55,845 nucleotides of DNA from Vibrio halioticoli NBRC 102217 (GCF_000496695.1 NZ_BAUJ01000026.1:1-55845), one strand, 5' to 3'; shown: positions 17,718-26,734, counted from the stretch's first letter. Translations and numbers: made by a program. Notes: generated by a model from the letters alone, not told the origin.

Positions 17718-18941
17718 ATGGGTATAAAACCAAACCGGACATTCATGACTCAAGCATTTCGAAAAAAACCTATCTTACTGGCATGCATCATCATTAGTAT
17801 TGGTCAATTGAGTATGGGACTGGTCTATCCTTCACTGCCCTGGATTGCCAAAGATTTCTCCATCTCTCTAGACCAAGCTCAGCTGCTCGTTAGCGTCTAT
17901 TTGCTTGGCTTTGGCCCCTCTCAATTTATCTATGGTCCTTTGTCTGATGCGTTGGGCCGAAAAAAGATTTTATTAAGTGGCTTAGTGATCGCTATGCTCG
18001 GCCTATTATCGATTATCTTCTTATCCGAGTCTTTTCATGCCATGGTGCTGGGGCGATTTTTACAAGGACTGGGGACTGGCTGTTGTGCGGTGTTAGCACG
18101 CGCTTCAACCCGAGACAGTTACACCGGAAATCAACTGCCAACGGCCCTTTCTTATATCGCCATGGCAGCTTCACTCACCCCACTGGTAGCTCCCGTCATT
18201 GGGGGGTTTATTAACCACTATTTAGGGTGGGGAATGGTCTTTATCTCATTGCTCGGTTACGTTGCTTTTGCTTGGTTAGTGCTACTGGTTGGCTTTAAAG
18301 AAACTATGCACGACAAGAAAAAGATCCCGTCACCGCGCACCATGTTCCATCAATATTCAGAGCTATTAAAATCTCGTTATTTTGTCAGTTTTGCTAGCGT
18401 GTCTTGGCTGAACTTCAGTTTGATTGTCACAACCACCTCTTTAATGCCCTTCATCATGCAAAATCAAATTGGCATGACATCCGATCAATACGCATTATGG
18501 GCAATTATTCCTACCGCCGGCATGTTGCTTGGGACATCACTGAGTAACCGACTTCGTCCTAGAATTGGTATTCACAGAGTATTAAAACTAGCGCCATTTA
18601 TTCAAATTACTGGTGCTATTTGGTTGATTCTATGCCCTGTAGAGCCTTTATGGTTGATGATAGGTCAGTTTTTTATGGTACTAGGTAATGGTTTTGCCAT
18701 GCCTTGCGCACAAGCTATGGTGATGCAACCTTATAGCAAGCGTGCCGGGGCAGCGGCGGCCATGCAAGGCGGCGGGCAAATGGTCGTATCATCGATTGTC
18801 AGTATGATCTTGATGGCGATGGGACTTCGTCATGCATGGCAGTTAGGTTGCGTTATTATTGTGTTTGCACTCATTACCTACGCCAATATCCATCGCGGAT
18901 TTAAGGCCGAAGTGTCTAAAGTAGAGCAATTATCAACATAA
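17718..18941 (+). CDS. MFS drug:H+ antiporter, Bcr/CflA-EmrD type
   Basis: The 407-residue membrane protein has twelve predicted helices. The MFS motif A appears as YGPLSDALGRKKI near residues 75-87. The antiporter motif C region (SLTPLVAPVIGGFI) marks it as a DHA1 12-helix exporter. It resembles EmrD and related Vibrio pumps. The gene could start at 17718 or at the ATG at 17745, which would remove nine residues before the first charged stretch (MTQAFRKKP). Neither has a strong ribosome site. The substrate cannot be read from the sequence. Confidence 0.85.
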   Translation: MGIKPNRTFMTQAFRKKPILLACIIISIGQLSMGLVYPSLPWIAKDFSISLDQAQLLVSVYLLGFGPSQFIYGPLSDALGRKKILLSGLVIAMLGLLSIIFLSESFHAMVLGRFLQGLGTGCCAVLARASTRDSYTGNQLPTALSYIAMAASLTPLVAPVIGGFINHYLGWGMVFISLLGYVAFAWLVLLVGFKETMHDKKKIPSPRTMFHQYSELLKSRYFVSFASVSWLNFSLIVTTTSLMPFIMQNQIGMTSDQYALWAIIPTAGMLLGTSLSNRLRPRIGIHRVLKLAPFIQITGAIWLILCPVEPLWLMIGQFFMVLGNGFAMPCAQAMVMQPYSKRAGAAAAMQGGGQMVVSSIVSMILMAMGLRHAWQLGCVIIVFALITYANIHRGFKAEVSKVEQLST

Positions 18942-18984
18942 CGGCTCATTTAATGATTAAGCAACTGAGTCATCGACGTTAGGA

Positions 18985-19584
18985 TTACAGGTATTCGAGC
19001 ACCACTGGCACAATAGAAAGCACTAGCAATATTGCCATACACACATTGAATATTTTTTGATGCTTTGGATCAGAAAGAAAAAGGCGAACTTTTGATCCAA
19101 AGACCAGCCACATCCCTACGCAAGGGAAAGCCACCAATAAAAACAGCCCTGCAATTAACCCTACTTGAGTATAGATATTCATTGCATCACTGGTAAAAGC
19201 CGCCACAGCTCCCGTTGCCATAATCCACGCTTTTGGGTTCACCCACTGGAAAAGCGCCCCTTGCAAGAAAGTAAAAGGTTTGGCCTTTTCGCCAGAGAGA
19301 GAATCGGTTTCTGCCGATGCTATCTTCCATGCAAGATAGAGCAAATAGACGATGCCCAACACCTTGATAATATCATGCAAAGTTGGAAACCACTGGAACA
19401 ACGAACCTAACCCAAGCCCAATCGCCACCACCATAGTTGGAAAGCCAATGCAGATCCCCATAAAATGAGGAAGGCTACGCTTAACGCCGTAGTTCATCCC
19501 CGAAGTCATCATCATGATGTTATTCGGGCCGGGTGTGATTGTGCTTGAGAAAGCAAATAATAAAATTGCGCTGAAGAGTTCCAT
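18985..19584 (-). CDS. LysE/RhtB family amino acid exporter
   Basis: The 199-residue protein has about six hydrophobic segments and the family signature STITPGPNNIMMMTSGMNYG near residues 13-32. It also has PHFMGICIGFP and the central QWVNPKAWIMATGAV segment typical of RhtB/LysE transporters. These export amino acids or derivatives such as threonine, homoserine or cysteine. The metR regulator lies two genes away on the same strand, but no shared regulation can be seen. The exact substrate is unknown. Confidence 0.88.
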   Translation of the reverse strand: MELFSAILLFAFSSTITPGPNNIMMMTSGMNYGVKRSLPHFMGICIGFPTMVVAIGLGLGSLFQWFPTLHDIIKVLGIVYLLYLAWKIASAETDSLSGEKAKPFTFLQGALFQWVNPKAWIMATGAVAAFTSDAMNIYTQVGLIAGLFLLVAFPCVGMWLVFGSKVRLFLSDPKHQKIFNVCMAILLVLSIVPVVLEYL

Positions 19585-19665
19585 TCAGTTACCAAAGTTA
19601 AAGCGTAAATCTATACGTCATAAGTCAACGCGTTGTAAGCTAATACATCGTAAACGATTGTGTCG

Positions 19666-20556
19666 TTAGTCTTTATTTGCGGAGTATACGCCTTGTAGAT
19701 ACTCATCTTTCTCTTGCCAGACACTGTTTAACCAACGATGGAAGCCTCTTTTGAAGGTCTTATCGTTAAAGTAGTCACCGCTCAAGTTTTCATCTATTTC
19801 ATGAAGCTTGATTTTGACCACAACTTTAGTCATGCGTCCTTTTAGCAAGTCATCGAATGGGGTTTCACGGTTTTCTGGGTATGCCAAAGTCACGTCAACC
19901 ACACCATTAAGCAACTCATTCATTGCGTTTAAGGTAAAGGCGACACCGCCCGTTTTTGGTTTAAGCAGATGTTGATATGGCGTTTTAGCGGTTGCCATTT
20001 TTTCTTGGCTGGCACGGGTACCTTCAGCAAAGCTGATCATAGTAGTAGGAACACGTCGAAACTTTTCACAAGCTTTATTGATAGCATCAAAATCATCATT
20101 TCGACGCTCCGGGTGACGGACCAAGTATTCATGTGAGTGACGGCGCATAAAAGGCATATCTAATCCCCAACACGCTAAGCCAACAAACGGCACGTATAAA
20201 AGGCTATGCTTCAACAAGAATTTTCCCATTGGGATTTTATCTTTCATTACCGATGACAAAATCACAATGTCAGCCCAACTTAAATGATTGGAAATCAATA
20301 GATACCATTGATCTTTAGATAGGTTTTCACCACCTTCTATTTGCCAATCAATCTTGTTGTTCACATTCAACAACCACAAATTAAGGGTTGCCCACAACCA
20401 CATTTGTTTGTTCGCCAATTTACTCATGGCGACTTTCACTCCCATAAATGGCAAAACAAATTTGATAATTGCCAAAATACTAACCACAAATGAAGTGAAG
20501 GCCGTGTTTAACATGACCAGAAAAACATTCATGATCATCTGTATATTTTTAAGCAT
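19666..20556 (-). CDS. PlsC-like (YihG type) acyltransferase
   Basis: This is a membrane-bound lysophospholipid-type acyltransferase. I choose the ATG at 20556 (296 residues, MLKNIQ...), because an AGGGA Shine-Dalgarno sits 7 nt before it. An ATG 11 codons upstream lacks one. A hydrophobic N-terminal region (about 8-40) is followed by the catalytic motif NHLSWAD near residue 90 and the glycerol-phosphate motif FAEGTRAS near 165-172. The length and PFMRRHSHEYLVRHPERR stretch resemble E. coli YihG, which makes cis-vaccenoyl phospholipids. Its in vivo acceptor here is unknown. Confidence 0.85.
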   Translation of the reverse strand: MLKNIQMIMNVFLVMLNTAFTSFVVSILAIIKFVLPFMGVKVAMSKLANKQMWLWATLNLWLLNVNNKIDWQIEGGENLSKDQWYLLISNHLSWADIVILSSVMKDKIPMGKFLLKHSLLYVPFVGLACWGLDMPFMRRHSHEYLVRHPERRNDDFDAINKACEKFRRVPTTMISFAEGTRASQEKMATAKTPYQHLLKPKTGGVAFTLNAMNELLNGVVDVTLAYPENRETPFDDLLKGRMTKVVVKIKLHEIDENLSGDYFNDKTFKRGFHRWLNSVWQEKDEYLQGVYSANKD

Positions 20557-20714
20557 TACTAAGTCCCTAGCTTGTGATGGCGTAATCATATATCAGAATC
20601 GTGAGCAGATTAATCTCAAAAGTGGATTTTCTCGAACGAATAGTAAGTTACTGCGCATTTAGCGAACAAACATTGATAGTTATACAGAAATCTTCCATGT
20701 TACTTGTTCGTTAC

Positions 20715-21611
20715 TCAATCAATTACGCTGTGATTGCTGTTCATTTGTCGGGTCATATCCACAAATGCTTGTATATGTTCACACTCTTTATCAGCCAATC
20801 TAACGCAAGCGTACAAATGACGACGAATCCCCTCCCCTAAAGGACGAGTTGCTATGAGTTCTTGATTCTCGAAGGTACGCACAGCCCATTCTGGTAATGC
20901 CGCAACACCAAAGCCCCCAGATACCATTTGCAATAAAGTGGAAGTATTATCCACTTTTTTCCACTTCAAGGGTTCACAGTTATTCGGCTTCAAGAATAAG
21001 TTGTAAACATCCATACGTCGTTTATCTACTGGGTATGTGATCAACACTTGCGAGGTAAGATCGCTCGGACTGATACTTGGCAAAGCAACTAATGGATGAT
21101 CATTACTCATCACCAATTGCAATTCATAGCCAAACAACGGCAAAAAATGTAAATCCCCCCTCGACTCAACATCGGAGGTGATCATGACATCAATTTCACC
21201 GGCCAATAATCGTTCTAGCGGATGTTGATGAAAGCCAGATTCTAAATCTACATCCAATGCAGTAAACGACTTTTGAAATTGCTTGATAGTAGGTAATAAC
21301 CACTGAAAACAGCTATGGCAATCGATAGCCAATGTAAAACGAGAACTTAATTCTTGTTGATTAAGCTGTTTCTCCGCAGCGGCAATTTGAGGCAATACAC
21401 TATTGGCTAAGGTAATCACCACTTGCCCTTGCGAGGTAAACTTAATCGGTTTGGTTTTGCGATAAAATAATTGCGCGCCAATACGTACTTCAAGCTCTTT
21501 AAGCTGATGGGATATAGCGGATTGAGTGATATGCAAATTTTCTGCGCACGCGGCGATAGAGCCAAACCTGGCTAATCCTTGAATGGTTCTTAAATGTTTT
21601 AGCTCTAACAT
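20715..21611 (-). CDS. metR: LysR-type methionine regulator MetR
   Basis: The 298-residue regulator matches MetR along its length. The N-terminal helix-turn-helix is GSIAACAENLHITQSAISHQLKELE (18-42). Family-specific pieces follow, including FTLAIDCHSCFQWLLPTI, EIDVMITSDVESRGDLHFLPLFGYE, and VDNTSTLLQMVSGGFGVAALPEW. MetR activates metE and metH using homocysteine as co-inducer. In E. coli it is divergent from metE; here metE is about 14 kb away and carries a perfect MetR box. MetJ-like boxes lie upstream of metR itself. Confidence 0.94.
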   Translation of the reverse strand: MLELKHLRTIQGLARFGSIAACAENLHITQSAISHQLKELEVRIGAQLFYRKTKPIKFTSQGQVVITLANSVLPQIAAAEKQLNQQELSSRFTLAIDCHSCFQWLLPTIKQFQKSFTALDVDLESGFHQHPLERLLAGEIDVMITSDVESRGDLHFLPLFGYELQLVMSNDHPLVALPSISPSDLTSQVLITYPVDKRRMDVYNLFLKPNNCEPLKWKKVDNTSTLLQMVSGGFGVAALPEWAVRTFENQELIATRPLGEGIRRHLYACVRLADKECEHIQAFVDMTRQMNSNHSVID

Positions 21612-21666
21612 CAGCTACCCTAATGATCTATAACGTCCTTAACATACATTGCTCTCCCGAACATGT

Positions 21667-21682
21667 AAACGTCTAGATGGCT
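21667..21682. promoter_or_regulatory. tandem MetJ-like boxes upstream of metR
   Basis: Two adjoining 8-mers, AAACGTCT (7 of 8 to the met-box AGACGTCT) and AGATGGCT (6 of 8), lie 56-71 bp before the metR start. MetJ binds tandem met boxes and represses metR in E. coli. The match is moderate, so this is a likely but unproven operator. Confidence 0.55.
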
Positions 21683-21773
21683 AAATTAATTTCTCACTTG
21701 TGTTGTATTACCTAAAAAGAAAAGATCAAAAAGTCGAAAAGATATCTAAGAGATGAACAAAGAGTGATAACAC

Positions 21774-21796
21774 AAAAAGAGGCAGTGCCCCTTTTT
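21774..21796 (-). terminator. terminator of the small membrane protein gene
   Basis: AAAAAGAGGC (21774-21783) pairs with GCCCCTTTTT (21787-21796) with one mismatch and a 3-nt loop. A T-run follows on the minus strand. It lies 30 bp past the small gene at 21826. Confidence 0.7.
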
Positions 21797-21825
21797 GTTT
21801 GGCTTGGTTTAGTTTGTGATAATCA

Positions 21826-21981
21826 CTAATGGATTAATGTTGAATAAACAACGATTGAACACCACCCAACGAGTGCACTAAAAAACAACAGAAATTTTGG
21901 CAACGTCCTTGCGTTTTCTCTGCGTTGTTCTTTGGTCATATTGGCATTGTGACGTGCCATCAAACACTTTGCTAATTTCAT
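21826..21981 (-). CDS. small single-pass membrane protein (51 aa)
   Basis: I call this gene because the ATG at 21981 follows a good GGGAGAAG ribosome site at a normal distance and the frame ends just before a terminator. The product begins MKLAKCLMARHNANMTKEQR with many basic residues. It then has one hydrophobic stretch (PKFLLFFSALVGWCSIVVYSTLI, about 29-50) that runs to the C-terminus. The predicted topology is N-in with a positive cytoplasmic tail. I do not recognise the family. A longer in-frame start at 22011 has no ribosome site. Confidence 0.6.
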   Translation of the reverse strand: MKLAKCLMARHNANMTKEQRRENARTLPKFLLFFSALVGWCSIVVYSTLIH

Positions 21982-22411
21982 ACTACTTCTCCCTATCAGC
22001 AATAGACTCAAATCACACTAAACACCATACCTTTAGTACTGTGAAATCACACGCATAAAATTTAAATTCAGTGAGCAAAGTCAGACTCTAAATGCGCAAA
22101 ATTTGAGGCCATTTAAAATTATCGTTGACATACTTACCCATGCATATTTGTCCAACATGAAAAAAAAGAGTTTTATTAAAAAAAAGTTCATAACTTGCAT
22201 CGTTATGTAATTTAAAAAGAAAAAGTCATTGCGTACAGCAAAGCAGATTTGCTTGATTTTTCGACTCTTGAATATACCTGCGGTTTGAACTATTCATTAA
22301 GTTGGATGATTTTTAACCAGAATGAGTGTCATTTGATAACAGTAAAGGTGCAGTACTCACCTTAATGTTGAAGTTTATGATCGCACGGGAGCGCACTATG
22401 GAGAATCAATC
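21982..22411. other. 430-bp AT-rich region upstream of tadE, no gene seen
   Basis: This region must hold the promoter of the tadEFG set and of the small minus-strand gene. A TTGACA hexamer is at 22125-22130, but no well-spaced -10 accompanies it. I see no flp pilin gene or other tad gene here, and no strong hairpin. Confidence 0.5.
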
Positions 22412-22897
22412 GTGTCCCTTTATCAAGGAGTAAGAAAACAAACCAAACAAGCAGGTATCGCTTTAGTCGAATTCGCTATCGTCGCCACACTGCTGTTCGC
22501 TTTACTGTTTACTATCGTCGATTTCGCCCTCTATGGGTACGTAAAATTGACCATGCAACATGCAGTTCGCGAGGGTGCCCGCTATGCGATAACTGGACGA
22601 ACCGATTTGGACCCAGATGAAGATGAAGACGGCAACCAAGAGCGTGGTAAAGCCATTTTACAAAAAATAGACCTCTCCTCAAACGGCCTTTTATCTAAGG
22701 TTGTCACCACCAACGGTATCAAAGTTAGCTCTAACGGCAGCTACATCAATGATGGCACCTTTGGCGCGTCTGGTGATGCTATTGTTCTTGAAATTGCCTG
22801 TGAATGGCCAACATTCAGCCCTATCATTTATCCTCTGCTTAATGACGGAAAATACAAATTTGTCGTCAAAACCGCAATGAAAAACGAAGCATTTTAG
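22412..22897 (+). CDS. tadE: TadE-like pseudopilin
   Basis: The 161-residue protein starts at GTG with GGAG 8 nt upstream; a nearer ATG at 22398 is out of frame. The N-terminus has the TadE signature: a short basic leader, then GIALVEFAIVATLLFALLFTIVDFALYGYVKL (about 15-46). Its Glu near position +5 of the mature form is what prepilin peptidases of the Tad system need. The rest is a periplasmic domain of mixed strands. TadE, TadF and TadG are minor pilins or assembly proteins of Flp/Tad pili. Two genes follow closely, but no secretion ATPase or platform gene is in the window. Confidence 0.85.
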   Translation: MSLYQGVRKQTKQAGIALVEFAIVATLLFALLFTIVDFALYGYVKLTMQHAVREGARYAITGRTDLDPDEDEDGNQERGKAILQKIDLSSNGLLSKVVTTNGIKVSSNGSYINDGTFGASGDAIVLEIACEWPTFSPIIYPLLNDGKYKFVVKTAMKNEAF

Positions 22898-22910
22898 TAA
22901 GGGAATAGCA

Positions 22911-23477
22911 ATGAACAAGAGACTCTCTTATCAAAAAAACCGCGGGCTCGCATCCGTTGAAATGACTTTCCTTGTCCCTATATTACTAATAATAATGATG
23001 GGCATATTCGAGCTTACTCAAGTCATTCAGGCAAACAACATTATCATCAGTATTAGCCGTGAAGGGGCTAATCTAATTTCTCGTAACAGCTCGCAAACTC
23101 CTGAACAGGTTATGGACACCATCGCCTCCACATCCGACCCTTTAGACTTAAACCAAGATGGCATCATTTACATTAACTTAGTTGTTGGAAGAGAAGATAG
23201 CAGTGGTAACCCTCTTGATCCTGTATTAAACCAGCAATATCGCTGGGGTGATTTTGGTTATACCGCAAGCAGTTCAACCTGGAGTGGTTGCACGCAATGG
23301 ACTGGCGATGATAACGGAGTTTGCGATATGAACTCTGATCCCGTACTAACCAATTTCCCCTTACAGTTAGACAGTGGTGAATCGGTATACGTTGTCGAAG
23401 TCATGTACCGCTATTCGCCAATATCGACTCTCATCTTTGATAGTGATTTTACCATCAAAGAAATTACCTATTTATAA
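22911..23477 (+). CDS. tadF: TadF-like pseudopilin
   Basis: The 188-residue protein starts 13 bp after tadE with the ribosome site AAGGGAATAGCA. It has a leader ending in NRGLASVEMTFLVPILLIIMMGIFELTQVI (about 10-40), again with Glu near +5 and a long hydrophobic helix. The central part has an acidic DLNQDGI segment and a Cys pair (SGCTQWTGDDNGVCD, about 124-138) likely to form a disulphide. It ends with the strand-rich VYVVEVMYRYSPISTLIF. It belongs to the TadE/TadF group; the split between tadE and tadF names rests on gene order. Confidence 0.8.
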   Translation: MNKRLSYQKNRGLASVEMTFLVPILLIIMMGIFELTQVIQANNIIISISREGANLISRNSSQTPEQVMDTIASTSDPLDLNQDGIIYINLVVGREDSSGNPLDPVLNQQYRWGDFGYTASSSTWSGCTQWTGDDNGVCDMNSDPVLTNFPLQLDSGESVYVVEVMYRYSPISTLIFDSDFTIKEITYL

Positions 23478-23486
23478 GGAGTCATT

Positions 23487-24920
23487 ATGGATAAGACTCG
23501 CTCAAACCGACCCACAAGGTATCAGCAAGCAAATAAGTACCAGCAAGCAAATAGGCGCCAGCAAGGACTTGCGGTATTGCTTACAGTAGTGGCACTCCCT
23601 TTTTTACTGATCATGGCAGGGTTAGCCATTGATTCAGGAAGAGCTTATAGCATGCAAGCTAAGCTATTTGCCGCCGTTGACGCCGCAGGTATCGCAGCAG
23701 CCAGAGCCATTTCATCTGGCGCAAGTCAAACAATAAGAGAGGCCAATGCCATGGCAGCGGCTCAAAAATATTTTGACGTAAATATTTCGCAAGCATTGCA
23801 AAGCAGTAACCCTTCCCTATCAACGCCAACATTTACCTATGATAATGAAGGCAATATTTCTATATCCCTTAACGCTAGCGCCGATATGCCCACCTCATTC
23901 ATTCGCCTGTTAGGCTTTGATAACTGGCCTATTGGCGTTGAAGCACAAACCATTCGCCGTCCTGTTGATATCTCACTGGTTATTGATAACTCAGGATCAC
24001 TCAGCGACGTATTTGATGTTGTTCAGCAACGTTCTAAAGACTTTTTAAGTAACTTTAACCCCGAATTTGATCGAGTAGCGGTCACCCAATACGGTTATGG
24101 GGCAAATGCCGTTGTGCCTTTCAATACAGTTCAGCGTAACTATAACAGTAGCGATGTAGAACAAAAAATTGATGCCATGACCTACAGCACTAGTGGCAGC
24201 AACCATTACACCAATACCGCCGAAGGCTTCTATCAAGGCTACGCAGAGTTTGACAGCAACGATAGCTTATCGGCTAATCTGAAAGTGATTGTGATATTCA
24301 CCGATGGTGCGCCCAATACATTTACTTCCAACTTTGTCGTCGATAATAACAATACCTATCTTGCCGCTATATCAACCACCGGTAGCGAAGCAAGAGGTTT
24401 GTGGGCTCCAGACAAAATGCGTGAACGCATGTCTTATGTTTTACAAAATGGCACCACCATGAGTTCCAATAATGATAGTGATGGTGACGATATATATAAA
24501 TATGTCAGCATCTCGAACACTGACAGCTATCAAGGTTTTTCTTTGCTTGGCGGACCGAGAGCAGGCAACACGACTTACACCTATTCGGGCGACTCCGATG
24601 ATAAGGGAGATTTTAAAGACGTGATGCGCCATATATCGCGAGATCTTCCCGAAAAAATGGCGTATCAAGCCAGAGAAGATGGAGTGTATGTATTTACTCT
24701 CGGTCTTGGGGATGCGCTGTTAGATGATATGGGACACGGCACTGGTGAAGATATGCTCTATCGAATGGCCAATGATCCTAGCATGCAAGGAAGAGCAGCC
24801 ACCGCTGACGAGTTCCAAGTCGACCAAAAACAAGGCTTATATTGCTTTGCGCAAAATGAAAATGACTTAGGACCTTGCTTTGACAAGATGCTAGACGTCA
24901 TTATTAGGCTTACGTTGTAA
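23487..24920 (+). CDS. tadG: TadG-like protein with von Willebrand A domain
   Basis: The 477-residue protein starts 9 bp after tadF (AAGGAG ribosome site). The N-terminus holds an unusual Gln-rich repeat (YQQANK/YQQANR). A membrane segment with the TadG/DUF2134 signature follows (VVALPFLLIMAGLAIDSGRAY, about 33-53, then AVDAAGIAAARAI). Residues about 150-470 form a vWA domain with the metal-ion site VIDNSGSLSD, and with later acidic IFTDGAPNT and FTLGLGD segments. Such proteins are envelope-bound parts of Tad systems, possibly acting in adhesion. No other tad gene is adjacent, so the proteins may work with a distant Tad locus. Confidence 0.85.
   Translation: MDKTRSNRPTRYQQANKYQQANRRQQGLAVLLTVVALPFLLIMAGLAIDSGRAYSMQAKLFAAVDAAGIAAARAISSGASQTIREANAMAAAQKYFDVNISQALQSSNPSLSTPTFTYDNEGNISISLNASADMPTSFIRLLGFDNWPIGVEAQTIRRPVDISLVIDNSGSLSDVFDVVQQRSKDFLSNFNPEFDRVAVTQYGYGANAVVPFNTVQRNYNSSDVEQKIDAMTYSTSGSNHYTNTAEGFYQGYAEFDSNDSLSANLKVIVIFTDGAPNTFTSNFVVDNNNTYLAAISTTGSEARGLWAPDKMRERMSYVLQNGTTMSSNNDSDGDDIYKYVSISNTDSYQGFSLLGGPRAGNTTYTYSGDSDDKGDFKDVMRHISRDLPEKMAYQAREDGVYVFTLGLGDALLDDMGHGTGEDMLYRMANDPSMQGRAATADEFQVDQKQGLYCFAQNENDLGPCFDKMLDVIIRLTL
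23520..23566 (+). repeat. 18-bp tandem repeat in the tadG 5' end
   Basis: Two full units, TATCAGCAAGCAAATAAG (23520-23537) and TACCAGCAAGCAAATAGG (23538-23555), are followed by a partial CGCCAGCAAGG. The repeat keeps the frame and encodes YQQAN(K/R) units just before the membrane segment. Copy number could vary between strains. Confidence 0.8.
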
Positions 24921-25145
24921 GGTTTATTCGAAATACGACCCAGATGCGCTGCAAGACTATGTAGCGCATTATTCATACTATCCATAACCGCAATCCGCTC
25001 GACCATTCGTATCCAATTTCTCTATACACAATATACACGTCAAATATGAGAAGTAAGTTCCATGTTTTCCATCTGTAACCAGACGCCCATTGTAGTGACA
25101 ATGCAAACTAGGAATGAAGCTTAAGTTAGTTTTACAAGGATGTTT

Positions 25146-25973
25146 ATGTTTGCAAGTATGGCGATTGTATCTAGAGAAGGAATCGATATAGCGCTTATTG
25201 TCGCACTACTTTTAGCCGGTACTAAGGCAATTAATGGCGCTAAGAAGTGGTTATTTTTGGGCTGTGTAATTGGCATTATTAGCGCCATCTTATTCGCCAC
25301 TGTTGCACTTTCAAATATTGGGTTCGCCGCGACATTTCAATCTAAATTAACCCAAGCTTTTCTTCTTATTTTATCCAGTAGCCTGATTGCATCAACCGTA
25401 ATTGCTATACAGTCAAAATCGATTACAACAGACCAAAAAATCAAGAATACAAAACCTTGGAAAGGTTACTTTCTCCTAGTCTCTTTATTATTAATAGCTA
25501 TATGCACAATCTTGTGTAACGGATTCGGCGTAGCATTTTTTCTGCTTAACTTAGTCCATCAATCTGATATTACACACGCCTCTATCATCATAGGTAGTTT
25601 ATTGGGTATGGTGCAGAGTATTGTGGTAGGGGCCGTAGTATACGTAAGTTTACTCCTGATCGAAGCGAATATAGTTGCTAATATCTTTCCTATACTGATG
25701 AGCTTTTTAACCGCAGGTATTGCCGCACACGCTGTCGCTAAATTATCTAGCATTGGTATCCTGCCCTCAATCATTCCACAGGTTTGGAACACTGCCCCCT
25801 ACTTTGATCATCACAGTAATTGGCTAGCATTAATCATGCACGTCATTTTGGGATATATCGAAAAGCCAAGCTTGATGCAGTTAATAGTCTATATAAGCAC
25901 CTTGCTTTTCTTATTCAGTATTCGCAAAGTTAAGTTCAATACCAATGATGCTGATCCCAATCGAAGCCACTAA
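25146..25973 (+). CDS. divergent FTR1-type iron permease-like membrane protein
   Basis: The product (275 residues from the ATG at 25146, chosen because AAGGA at 25136-25140 is correctly spaced for it) has about seven membrane segments. It aligns by eye with FTR1/EfeU. The first motif REGLE appears as REGID near residue 11. The later FVAAGLAAGAI segment appears as FLTAGIAAHAV, and the end shows the W...HVILGYIEKPSLMQLIVY pattern. The second REGLE of the family is replaced by NGFGVAFFLL, so one iron-binding motif is missing. No EfeO or EfeB partner is next to it. It may be a degenerate or re-purposed permease. Confidence 0.65.
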   Translation: MFASMAIVSREGIDIALIVALLLAGTKAINGAKKWLFLGCVIGIISAILFATVALSNIGFAATFQSKLTQAFLLILSSSLIASTVIAIQSKSITTDQKIKNTKPWKGYFLLVSLLLIAICTILCNGFGVAFFLLNLVHQSDITHASIIIGSLLGMVQSIVVGAVVYVSLLLIEANIVANIFPILMSFLTAGIAAHAVAKLSSIGILPSIIPQVWNTAPYFDHHSNWLALIMHVILGYIEKPSLMQLIVYISTLLFLFSIRKVKFNTNDADPNRSH

Positions 25974-26002
25974 GGTTTAATTAATGCAAGCAGAGCAGAG
26001 CA

Positions 26003-26030
26003 TTGACAAGACCTCGTACAATGCTACGAT
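26003..26030 (+). promoter_or_regulatory. probable sigma-70 promoter
   Basis: TTGACA (26003-26008) and TACGAT (26025-26030) are separated by 16 bp. The -10 ends 32 bp before the start of the gene at 26063. The -35 is a perfect match. Confidence 0.55.
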
Positions 26031-26062
26031 TCTTCGTTTTTTAATTACCGAAGACCAATAAT

Positions 26063-26497
26063 ATGAAAAAGTTTATAGCCATAATGAGCTTGATGATCGG
26101 CTTCTGCGCGCAAGCGGCAACTGAAGCAAATACAAGCTGGCATGAATACAAAGCAATATCACTTCCCGCAGTCACTCAAAGCCGACTAGACACAAAACTT
26201 AAGCTGCTGGAACTCGTGTCATTGCGTCAATGGAACATAGTTGATCAAACTTCAGATTCTTTCAAAATGTCGCTAAACAAATGTAATATAAAGATTATAT
26301 TTACAGATGAAGCGATAACAATTAATCAGGATAATCTTAATCAAGAACCAGTGTATAACGGACAAGCCAAAAGACCGTTATGCAGTAGAAATTGGTTATC
26401 CAATATAGCCAAAGATATTAATACCACGCTTAATATTATGTCGATTCAACAGCAAGCGATAAACCTCGAAAAAGCGAATAATACTGCAACCAAGTAA
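26063..26497 (+). CDS. exported protein of unknown function (144 aa)
   Basis: The product has a clear signal peptide (MKKFIAIMSLMIGFCAQAA, cut near residue 19). The mature protein of about 125 residues is polar, with two Cys (NKCNIKII and RPLCSRNW) that may pair. It ends in a helical Gln/Asn-rich tail. I recognise no family. A promoter-like sequence lies just upstream, and the next gene is 237 bp away, so it is likely transcribed alone. Local composition is AT-rich, like the FTR1-like gene before it. Confidence 0.6.
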   Translation: MKKFIAIMSLMIGFCAQAATEANTSWHEYKAISLPAVTQSRLDTKLKLLELVSLRQWNIVDQTSDSFKMSLNKCNIKIIFTDEAITINQDNLNQEPVYNGQAKRPLCSRNWLSNIAKDINTTLNIMSIQQQAINLEKANNTATK

Positions 26498-26734
26498 GCT
26501 ATATCGCATGTGGCGAGGTTCAGGGACTAACCTTGCTATTAACATTAGCTTTCAATCGGCCTCCCACGCCATGAGCAACTGAGCAACTAATACATTCCCC
26601 TACCCAAAGTCACAATATGCATCGATACACGTTAAGCTATTGATAAAAAACACGAATACCTTACTTCAAAACAATTGCTCCTGCGCAATATGCAACTACA
26701 CTAAAGTAGTCTATCTATTATTGAGTACTCAGCA

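Noticed and set aside
22125..22150. Sigma-70 promoter of tadE from the TTGACA at 22125
   Set aside because: The best -10 candidate (TATTTG) is only 14 bp away, which is too close.
26498..26734. Hairpin around the AGGTT/AACCT pair near 26515-26535 as a terminator
   Set aside because: The stem is only five bases with no T-run, so it does not stand out.
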